From assembly GCA_023433855.1 (NCBI GenBank), contig JAEYTV010000126.1, forward strand, positions 1 to 7,183: DNA of 7,183 bases, given 5' to 3'. Both the position numbers and the translations under genes were made by a program. Shown one piece after another: positions 1-7,183 of the stretch. The stretch's first letter is position 1. Every line of letters starts with the position of its first letter. The DNA comes from Pseudomonadota bacterium (GTDB taxonomy: Bacteria; Pseudomonadota; Alphaproteobacteria; Rhizobiales; Rhizobiaceae). The notes beneath the pieces were generated by a model. It worked only from the letters and a program-made list of their open reading frames with translations. It was not told the DNA's origin and did no database searches.

Positions 1-1
1 C

Positions 2-340
2 GGCGACAGAAAGACGCGGAAGGGCCTCCTCTCGAAGGAGGTCTTCGACGGTTTTGATGCGGCTATCTCCGAACGGGAAAGCAGAGGAGAGGTGGTCAAG
101 TCGACATTTGTCGGCATAGACAAGGCAGATATCACGCAGTCTACCCTCAAGGGATCGGAAGCACAGGTTACGCTTCGCATCGTCAGCCAGCTCATATCGG
201 CCACGTTTGACAAGGACGGCACCCTTATAGACGGAGATCAGGAGAACGTGGCTGAGGTGACCGATATCTGGACCTTCGCGCGCGATACCCGCTCTCGTGA
301 TCCAAACTGGAAGCTCGTCGCCACCGAATCCGAGCAATGA
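2..340 (+). CDS. Tim44/TimA-family putative adaptor protein, 3' end (partial)
   Basis: The reading frame is open from the window edge to a TGA at 338-340, giving the last 112 residues; the start lies upstream. The visible part reads as a Tim44-like domain (GDRKTRKGLLSKEVFDGF near its beginning, then an alternating strand pattern and an ending typical of the fold, DIWTFARD...DPNWKLVAT). This domain is shared by mitochondrial Tim44 and the bacterial TimA proteins of alphaproteobacteria, which are inner-membrane-associated and of uncertain role. TimA proteins normally carry an N-terminal membrane segment, which would be outside the window. The stop codon overlaps the mltA start as ATGA, so the two are probably translated together. 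The family call is by recognition of residues only; the biochemical role is unknown. Confidence 0.85.
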   Translation, partial: GDRKTRKGLLSKEVFDGFDAAISERESRGEVVKSTFVGIDKADITQSTLKGSEAQVTLRIVSQLISATFDKDGTLIDGDQENVAEVTDIWTFARDTRSRDPNWKLVATESEQ

Positions 341-1449
341 ACACCGACCCTGTGCAGCTAAGGCGGGTATCCTTTTCTCAGCTGCCGGGCTGGGAGGCTG
401 ACGATCCAACGGCCCTCTTTGCTGCTATGCAGGCATGTCTCCAGCATGTCTCGAACGTGAAGCCATATCGCACTGGTTCGCTGGGGCTAACGACGAACGA
501 CTTGTTGCCTCTGCTGAAGGAAACGGGTGAGCTTCCAGGCGACGCGTCGGCAGCAAGGACCTTCTTCGAGCAGCGTTGCACGCCCTTCCTTGTGTCGACC
601 GTTGGTGGCGAGCGCGGTTTCGTGACCGCCTTCTATGAGCCAGAGGTTGAGGTTTCAGAGACGCCCGACGACATCTGGTGCTATCCCTTCTATCGGCGAC
701 CGGAGGATCTGGTCGACCTGGACCACGAGAACCGGCCACCCGATATCCCTCCCGGCTACATGTTCGGCCGCCAGACGCCGTCGGGCATCGTTTGTTATCC
801 GGATAGGAGCGAGATTGATCGTGGTTTCCTCGCCGGTCGCGGCCTGGAGATCGCCTACGCGAAGTCGAAGGTTGATGTTTTCTTCGTCCATGTGCAGGGG
901 GCGGCAAGGCTGAAATATCCGGATGGCCGCATCCGCCGGATCACCTATGCGGGCAAGGCGGGCCATCCTTTTTCGCCGATCGGCAAGCTCCTCATCGAAA
1001 ATGGCAAGATCGAACCGTCACGGATCTCGATGCAAAGCATCCGCGCCTGGCTCGGCGCCAATCCGCAAAAGGTCGACGAGGTTCTGTGGCACAATCGCTC
1101 CTACATCTTTTTCCGCGAAGCGGATGTTCCCAACCCGGAACTGGGCCCGGTCGCGGCTGCCAAGGTGCCGCTGATATCGGGCCGTTCGCTCGCGGTCGAC
1201 CGGCAGATCCACACCTTTGGCTTTCCCTTCTTCGTCCGGTCGGAGACACTTACACATCTTGATGCCGGAAGGCCGTTCGGACGCTTGATGCTGGCGCTGG
1301 ACACGGGGTCGGCGATTGTCGGCGCGTCCCGGGGCGATATCTTTACCGGCTCGGGCGAGCTCGCAGGAGAAGCGGCCGGCACAGTGCGCAACGAAGCGGA
1401 TTTCTATATCCTGCTGCCGAATGCGGCTGCGGTCAGGTACAGCACATGA
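337..1449 (+). CDS. mltA: MltA-family murein lytic transglycosylase A
   Basis: This 370-residue protein has the MltA layout: an MltA domain (roughly residues 70-260, including FVTAFYEPEVEVS, VDVFFVHVQGAARL and NRSYIFFRE) followed by a 3D domain carrying three conserved aspartates, here Asp288 (in VDRQIH), Asp322 (in ALDTGSAI) and Asp334 (in RGDIF). By my alignment Asp334 matches catalytic Asp308 of mature E. coli MltA. The family cleaves the MurNAc-GlcNAc bond of peptidoglycan and leaves 1,6-anhydro-MurNAc ends. The ATG at 337 overlaps the preceding stop as ATGA; the frame closes upstream at 298-300, so little extension is possible. Unlike the E. coli lipoprotein, the N-terminus (MNTDPVQLRRVSFSQL) has no signal peptide or lipobox, so export or anchoring is unexplained. 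It is the second gene of a tight operon. Confidence 0.93.
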   Translation: MNTDPVQLRRVSFSQLPGWEADDPTALFAAMQACLQHVSNVKPYRTGSLGLTTNDLLPLLKETGELPGDASAARTFFEQRCTPFLVSTVGGERGFVTAFYEPEVEVSETPDDIWCYPFYRRPEDLVDLDHENRPPDIPPGYMFGRQTPSGIVCYPDRSEIDRGFLAGRGLEIAYAKSKVDVFFVHVQGAARLKYPDGRIRRITYAGKAGHPFSPIGKLLIENGKIEPSRISMQSIRAWLGANPQKVDEVLWHNRSYIFFREADVPNPELGPVAAAKVPLISGRSLAVDRQIHTFGFPFFVRSETLTHLDAGRPFGRLMLALDTGSAIVGASRGDIFTGSGELAGEAAGTVRNEADFYILLPNAAAVRYST

Positions 1450-2044
1450 AGAGCGGTCGGAAACTCGCTCCGGAAGAGAGAATGCTCTGGGGTAAGGTGG
1501 CGAAGTCCACCCGTGCCCTGCCCGGGCGGATGAAGGAGATTCTCGAGTTCGAAGAATTGGAGGTAAAAAGGCTGGCGGAGGAGGAAGCCGCTGAAAAGGA
1601 AGCAGTGGCAGCTGCGAAGCCGAAACCGCCTCCTAGATTGATGACAGAGGTCGTCGACATCCCGCCCACTGTTATGGCGAAACGTACTGCCGCGCATCAG
1701 CCCCTCGAAAAGCCCGTCAAGAAGAAGCTTGCCAAAGGACGACTTCCGATCGAGGCGCGGCTCGACCTGCACGGCCTTTACCAGGAGGAGGCGCATGACC
1801 TGCTTCTGGATTTCCTGCTGCGTGCCCATGATCGTGGTCTGCGGCATGTTCTTGTCATCACCGGCAAAGGCAGTTCGATGGGGAGCGAAGGCGCTCTTCG
1901 TCGCGCCGTGCCGCTCTGGTTCTCAAAGGCTGAATTCCGCTTTCTGATTTCGTCCTATGAGTGGGCGGCGCGGCACCATGGCGGCGAGGGCGCGATGTAT
2001 GTCCGTCTCTCGCGTTGCCGGAACACAATCGGGGGAGGTTACGA

Positions 2045-2048
<4 letters not shown>
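1446..2048 (+). CDS. Smr-domain protein (Smr/MutS family putative endonuclease)
   Basis: A 200-residue protein with a C-terminal Smr domain. The two signature motifs are present: LDLHG at residues 106-110 and TGKG at 139-142. The N-terminal half is different: residues about 25-60 are rich in Glu, Ala and Lys and probably form a long helix or coiled coil, followed by a Pro/Lys-rich linker (PKPPPRL near 58-64; KPVKKKLAKG near 89-98). Stand-alone Smr domains are known as DNA or RNA nucleases or nucleic-acid-binding modules; which applies here cannot be read from sequence. There is no MutS2 portion. The ATG at 1446 overlaps the mltA stop as ATGA, and the Smr stop overlaps the next start in the same way. 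The Smr assignment is firm; the activity is inferred from the family. Confidence 0.9.
2033..2038 (+). promoter_or_regulatory. Shine-Dalgarno site setting the XRE gene start
   Basis: GGGAGG ends six bases before the ATG at 2045, inside the last codons of the Smr gene. This strong site fixes the XRE start at 2045 rather than at an in-frame ATG at 1961, which would overlap the Smr gene by 88 bases and add 28 residues that do not look like part of the HTH family. Confidence 0.7.
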
Positions 2049-4974
<2,926 letters not shown>

Positions 4975-4995
4975 TCTTCGCGAACGTTGGAAGCC

Positions 4996-5030
4996 AAAGA
5001 GGCGGTCACTACGACCGCCTCTTTCCGTTC
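4996..5030. terminator. intrinsic terminator after gyrB, probably bidirectional
   Basis: A perfect 12-bp stem, AAAGAGGCGGTC (4996-5007) and GACCGCCTCTTT (5013-5024), closes a 5-base loop, beginning 21 bases after the gyrB stop. The A-rich left edge and T-rich right edge make it readable from both sides, which suits its position between the convergent gyrB and nitroreductase genes. The T tract is short and interrupted (CTTTCCGTTCGTT). Confidence 0.85.
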
Positions 5031-5044
5031 GTTCAATCACAGCA

Positions 5045-5060
5045 CGTTTCACGTGAATCT
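5045..5060. other. parS-like ParB-binding site 1
   Basis: The inner 14 bases GTTTCACGTGAATC (5046-5059) match the broadly conserved parS core GTTTCACGTGAAAC at 13 of 14 positions, with the CACGTG centre intact. The full 16-bp consensus (TGTTTCACGTGAAACA) matches at 13 of 16. The single core mismatch creates GAATC (5055-5059), a GANTC site for the CcrM methylase. It lies in the non-coding gap between the gyrB terminator and the end of the nitroreductase gene. ParB binding is inferred from the motif. Confidence 0.6.
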
Positions 5061-5070
5061 CCTGCGGATA

Positions 5071-5086
5071 GGATTCACGTGAAACA
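5071..5086. other. parS-like ParB-binding site 2 (inverted copy of site 1)
   Basis: The inner 14 bases GATTCACGTGAAAC (5072-5085) are the exact reverse complement of site 1 and match the parS core at 13 of 14; the 16-bp consensus matches at 14 of 16. The mismatch creates GATTC (5072-5076), again a GANTC site. The two CACGTG centres are 26 bp apart, about two and a half helical turns. Together the sites form a perfect 14-bp inverted repeat with a 12-base spacer, so a hairpin role is the main alternative. Confidence 0.6.
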
Positions 5087-5092
5087 ACCGGG

Positions 5093-5692
5093 TCATGGGT
5101 CGCCGAGGAACGTCCCCTCGAAGGCTATCTCCGAAACGGGCTTTCGCTTGCTGGGAAACTCTCGTTGAGCGAGATCTTCCGGCAGTGTTCCCCTGTCGGC
5201 GATCTGGCCGATCGCTGCGGCTGCTTCCGTACGATACCCCTCGGGAATTCCTAGCTTCTCTACCGCCCTTTCCTTATCGAATCCCTCCATGCCGTGCGCA
5301 TGGTAACCGAGCTTCATCGCCTGGCAGATCACCGAAAACCAAGCGGCGCCGGTGTCGTATGAATGGGTATAGGCGGTCCGTCGCTCGCCGTTCTGGGAGA
5401 TGCGATAGGTCTTCGAGACGACGATCATCAACGCGGCCGCATTCTTGGCCCAGCGCTGGTTGCCCGGAGAGAGGATGTCGAGGAGCACGTCGAACGGTGG
5501 TGTACCTCTGAGACCGTAGATGAACCGCCATGGCTGGTTGTTCCCCGAAGATGGCGCCCAGTGTGCTGCATCGAGGATAGTCAGCATCGTCTCCCGGCTG
5601 ATCGTTTGTTCCGTGAAGGCCCTCGGAGACCAGCGGTCGAGAAAGAAAGTATCGATCGGAAATTCCGAATCGCGGCCGTTGCTGCTGGTCAT
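5093..5692 (-). CDS. nitroreductase-family FMN-dependent oxidoreductase
   Basis: A 199-residue protein of the nitroreductase fold, which normally forms homodimers with FMN and uses NAD(P)H to reduce nitro compounds, quinones or flavins; the true substrate is unknown. FMN-site motifs are visible: DRWSPRAF at 19-26 and APSSGNNQPWRF at 46-57, the second being the family hallmark. Later family-like segments are RWAKNAAALMIVVSK, a SYDTGAAWFSVICQAMKLGYHAHGM helix pair split here as SYDTGAAWFSV and ICQAMKLGYHAHGM, and EAAAAIG. No signal peptide. The start at 5692 is chosen because GAGG lies five bases before it; the adjacent ATG at 5695 would be too close to that site. A frame extending to 5944 is rejected because it would overlap the FAH gene. 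The gene converges on gyrB and diverges from the FAH gene. Confidence 0.88.
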   Translation of the reverse strand: MTSSNGRDSEFPIDTFFLDRWSPRAFTEQTISRETMLTILDAAHWAPSSGNNQPWRFIYGLRGTPPFDVLLDILSPGNQRWAKNAAALMIVVSKTYRISQNGERRTAYTHSYDTGAAWFSVICQAMKLGYHAHGMEGFDKERAVEKLGIPEGYRTEAAAAIGQIADRGTLPEDLAQREFPSKRKPVSEIAFEGTFLGDP

Positions 5693-5732
5693 CATACCCT
5701 CATGCGGCGATGCATATTGCAAAGATAGGATG

Positions 5733-5760
5733 AAAATAGGCGCGTCCGCCCCCCTTGCAA
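5733..5760 (-). promoter_or_regulatory. candidate promoter for the nitroreductase gene
   Basis: Read on the minus strand, TTGCAA (5760-5755) and TATTTT (5738-5733) are separated by 16 bases; each matches the sigma70 consensus at four of six positions. Transcription would begin near 5726, about 34 bases before the start codon. The -35 overlaps the inverted repeat GCAAT-N4-ATTGC (5757-5770). Confidence 0.35.
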
Positions 5761-5770
5761 TAGAAATTGC
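5757..5770. promoter_or_regulatory. small inverted repeat in the divergent promoter region, possible operator
   Basis: GCAAT (5757-5761) and ATTGC (5766-5770) form a perfect 5-bp inverted repeat with a 4-base spacer, overlapping the candidate nitroreductase -35 and lying upstream of the candidate FAH promoter. A third TTGC element is at 5717-5720. The placement suits a regulator acting on both genes, but the arms are short and chance is possible. Confidence 0.3.
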
Positions 5771-5798
5771 GTCAGACAAGGATCGGCCGAGATCCCGG

Positions 5799-5827
5799 GT
5801 GACAAGCTCCGGCACATGTTTCATAAA
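5799..5827 (+). promoter_or_regulatory. candidate promoter for the FAH-family gene
   Basis: GTGACA (5799-5804, five of six to TTGACA) and CATAAA (5822-5827, four of six to TATAAT) are separated by 17 bases. Transcription would begin near 5833, giving a leader of about 25 bases that includes the strong ribosome binding site. Confidence 0.4.
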
Positions 5828-5844
5828 CCTTGGCGCAAGTACAT

Positions 5845-5851
5845 AGGAGGA
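5845..5851 (+). promoter_or_regulatory. strong Shine-Dalgarno site that sets a TTG start
   Basis: AGGAGGA is a near-perfect anti-16S match. AGGAGG ends seven bases before the TTG at 5858, the best spacing of any candidate start. The in-frame ATG upstream (5816) encodes extra residues across the promoter and this site, and the ATG downstream (5867) is 16 bases away. Confidence 0.75.
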
Positions 5852-5857
5852 ACCCCT

Positions 5858-6700
5858 TTGAAGCTGATGCGCGTTGGTCAACCGGGCCAGGAAAAGCCGG
5901 CAATTCTGGACAGCAATCGCAAGATCCGTGATCTTTCCGCACATGTTGCGGATATTGGCGGGGCCACGATCTCGCCGGAAGGCCTGGAAAGGATCGCAGG
6001 CCTCGATCTAGCGAATCTCCCGGAGCTGCAGCCCGATCGGATCGGCCCCTGCGTCGCTGGAACCGGCAAGTTCATTTGCATCGGCCTCAACTATTCCGAC
6101 CATGCAGCGGAGACAGGCGCGGCGGTTCCTCCTGAGCCGATCATCTTCATGAAGGCCACGTCTGCAATTGTCGGGCCCAACGACGACGTCGTCATTCCCC
6201 GCGGCTCCGAGAAGACCGACTGGGAAGTAGAACTTGCCGTGGTCATCGGCAAGACCGCAAAATATGTGTCGGAAGCAGATGCGCTCGACTATGTTGCCGG
6301 CTACTGTCTCACCAACGACGTATCCGAGCGAGCCTTCCAGACGGAGCGCGCCGGGCAGTGGACGAAGGGCAAATCCTGCGACACGTTTGGCCCGATTGGC
6401 CCCTGGCTGGTCACCAAGGATGAGGTCTCAGACCCGCAGAGCCTCGGGATGTGGCTCACCGTGAATGGTGAAACGATGCAGAGTGGTTCTACCAGGACGA
6501 TGGTTTACGGTGTGCGCCATCTGGTTTCCTACCTCAGCCAATTCATGTCTCTGCACCCCGGCGACGTGATCTCCACTGGCACACCCCCGGGGGTTGGACT
6601 GGGCATGAAACCGCCGCGGTTCCTGAAGCCCGGGGATGTGGTGGAACTCGGTATCGAAGGTCTTGGCGCACAGAAACAGACCTTCGTTGCGGATAGCTAA
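5858..6700 (+). CDS. fumarylacetoacetate hydrolase (FAH) family protein
   Basis: A 280-residue protein starting with TTG (MKLMRVGQPGQEKPAIL). It has the two-part FAH family layout: a short N-terminal region (about 1-65) and the catalytic fold from FICIGLNYSDHAAETG onward. The divalent-metal ligands of the family are present: Glu123 and Glu125 in TDWEVELAVVIG and Asp154 in TNDVSER. Other family segments are GPNDDVVIPR, KSCDTFGPIGPWLV and STGTPPGVGLGMKP. Members hydrolyse or cleave C-C bonds in beta-diketo acids, or decarboxylate or hydrate related acids. Close relatives are often labelled ureidoglycolate lyase or 2,4-diketo-3-deoxy-L-fuconate hydrolase; sequence alone does not decide, and no pathway genes sit beside it. 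It is divergent from the nitroreductase gene and ends at its own terminator. Confidence 0.9.
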   Translation: MKLMRVGQPGQEKPAILDSNRKIRDLSAHVADIGGATISPEGLERIAGLDLANLPELQPDRIGPCVAGTGKFICIGLNYSDHAAETGAAVPPEPIIFMKATSAIVGPNDDVVIPRGSEKTDWEVELAVVIGKTAKYVSEADALDYVAGYCLTNDVSERAFQTERAGQWTKGKSCDTFGPIGPWLVTKDEVSDPQSLGMWLTVNGETMQSGSTRTMVYGVRHLVSYLSQFMSLHPGDVISTGTPPGVGLGMKPPRFLKPGDVVELGIEGLGAQKQTFVADS

Positions 6701-6739
6701 AGCTGCACGGAGAGCAGATCTCTCGCTGCGGCTCTCAGT

Positions 6740-6772
6740 GAACCCGTGTGCGGTGCAACACGGGTTCTTTCG
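6740..6772 (+). terminator. intrinsic terminator after the FAH-family gene
   Basis: A perfect 10-bp stem, GAACCCGTGT (6740-6749) and ACACGGGTTC (6758-6767), with an 8-base loop, is followed by TTTCGTT. It begins 40 bases after the stop codon. The loop and inner stem contain the minus-strand copy of the sequence TGTTGCACCGCA that recurs before phaZ. Confidence 0.8.
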
Positions 6773-6866
6773 TTGTGACAGAGAGGAACCTTAACGCTTT
6801 CGGGTCATTTTGCGATCAGACAGCTCGTCTGCCGGTTCTAGAGTGCCTGCTCCGTGTTGTCTGCCA

Positions 6867-6879
6867 TGTTGCACCGCAA
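6867..6879 (+). promoter_or_regulatory. candidate PhaR-type operator upstream of phaZ
   Basis: TTGCACCGCAA (6869-6879) is an inverted repeat, TTGC-N3-GCAA, about 100 bases before the phaZ start. It resembles the CTGC-N3/4-GCAG operators described for PhaR, the repressor of PHB granule genes. The 12 bases TGTTGCACCGCA (6867-6878) occur again on the minus strand at 6749-6760. No PhaR gene is visible here; the assignment is inferred from motif and from the phaZ neighbour. Confidence 0.35.
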
Positions 6880-6927
6880 TCAAAACCTGCTAGCCTGCCC
6901 TTCCTTCATTTCACAACCCATCGCGCC

Positions 6928-6933
6928 TATACA
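6928..6933 (+). promoter_or_regulatory. possible -10 element for phaZ
   Basis: TATACA preceded by C (CTATAC, rhizobial style) lies 42 bases before the phaZ ATG. The expected -35 at 6905-6910 (TTCATT) is poor, so this is only a weak candidate. The rest of the 275-bp gap (6701-6975) holds the FAH terminator, the TTGCACCGCAA element and no supportable gene. Confidence 0.25.
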
Positions 6934-6975
6934 GCGGTCAAATACCCTGTCGAAACTGACAACAGGTAGCACCCC

Positions 6976-7183
6976 ATGTTTTATCATCTTTACGAAATGA
7001 ACCACGCGGCCATGGTGCCCGTCCGGGCGGCTGCCGACGCCATGAAGTTCTTTTACGCCAATCCTCTCAATCCGCTCACCCATACGGAATTTGGGCGCAA
7101 CATGTCCGCCGGCCTTCAGCTTTTCGAACGCATGACGCGCCGTTACGGCAAGCCTGCGTTCAACCTGCCGGAAACCGTGGTGG
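6976..7183 (+). CDS. phaZ: intracellular polyhydroxybutyrate depolymerase PhaZ, 5' end (partial)
   Basis: The first 69 codons are present; the gene runs off the window. The N-terminus (MFYHLYEMNHAAMVPVRAAA, then FFYANPLNPLTHTEFGRNMS, LFERMTRRYGKPAF) resembles the start of intracellular PHB depolymerases of the Cupriavidus PhaZ1 type (MLYQLHE..., NPLSPL, KPAF). These cytoplasmic enzymes attack native PHB granules and release hydroxybutyrate units when stored carbon is mobilised; rhizobia make PHB in free-living growth. There is no signal peptide, as expected for an intracellular form. The catalytic Ser/Asp/His region lies beyond the edge and cannot be checked. The ATG at 6976 is preceded by a modest Shine-Dalgarno AGG at 6964-6966. 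Family confidence is good, but only a fraction of the protein is seen. Confidence 0.85.
   Translation, partial: MFYHLYEMNHAAMVPVRAAADAMKFFYANPLNPLTHTEFGRNMSAGLQLFERMTRRYGKPAFNLPETVV

Noticed and set aside
425..907. 160-codon minus-strand frame within mltA
   Set aside because: Composition is dominated by Arg, Ser and Pro, as expected of an antisense shadow; the plus-strand MltA is clearly real.
1404..1847. 147-codon minus-strand frame across the mltA/Smr junction
   Set aside because: Antisense to two recognised genes, with no start context or family resemblance.
5093..5944. Longer version of the nitroreductase gene starting at 5944
   Set aside because: It would overlap the FAH gene by 87 bases and read through its promoter; the extra residues do not resemble the family, and a Shine-Dalgarno site supports 5692.
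6710..6724. Weak hairpin GAGAG-N5-CTCTC just after the FAH stop
   Set aside because: Only five base pairs with no T tract; the 10-bp terminator 16 bases further on explains termination better.
6748..6969. 73-codon frame in the FAH-phaZ gap
   Set aside because: It begins inside a terminator hairpin, lacks a ribosome binding site and has no recognisable similarity.

Overview
The window looks like core chromosome of an alphaproteobacterium of the Rhizobiales, most likely Rhizobiaceae. The grounds are a GC-rich composition, a full-length 811-residue GyrB, a Tim44-like (TimA) protein, and the run TimA - MltA - Smr - XRE regulator - gyrB, which I recall as typical of rhizobial chromosomes. I saw no phage, insertion sequence, CRISPR or RNA-gene signal. 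This is housekeeping DNA, and the notable signals are in the intergenic stretches.

Layout. Positions 2-2410 hold four co-directional genes: the 3' end of a Tim44/TimA-family gene, mltA (murein lytic transglycosylase), an Smr-domain gene and a small XRE-type regulator. Each of the three junctions is an ATGA stop/start overlap, so this is a tight, probably translationally coupled operon. A 128-bp gap with a promoter candidate precedes gyrB (2539-4974). Facing gyrB is a nitroreductase-family gene on the minus strand (5093-5692). The convergent gap between them holds a strong bidirectional terminator, then two parS-like ParB sites in inverted orientation. A 165-bp divergent promoter region separates the nitroreductase gene from a fumarylacetoacetate-hydrolase (FAH) family gene that begins with TTG (5858-6700). 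A terminator and about 200 bp of regulatory DNA lead to the 5' end of an intracellular PHB depolymerase gene, phaZ (from 6976), which the window edge cuts.

How the parts relate. The genes serve envelope upkeep (TimA, MltA), nucleic-acid transactions (Smr, GyrB), regulation (XRE), redox and catabolic metabolism (nitroreductase, FAH hydrolase) and carbon-storage mobilisation (PhaZ). The parS-like pair suggests the region lies in the origin-proximal domain organised by ParB. The most unusual observation is that each parS-like site departs from the consensus core by one base, and in both sites that change creates a GANTC motif, the target of the alphaproteobacterial cell-cycle methylase CcrM. The second point of interest is a 12-bp sequence containing TTGCACCGCA, present twice in opposite orientations between the FAH gene and phaZ, which resembles operators described for the PHB regulator PhaR.
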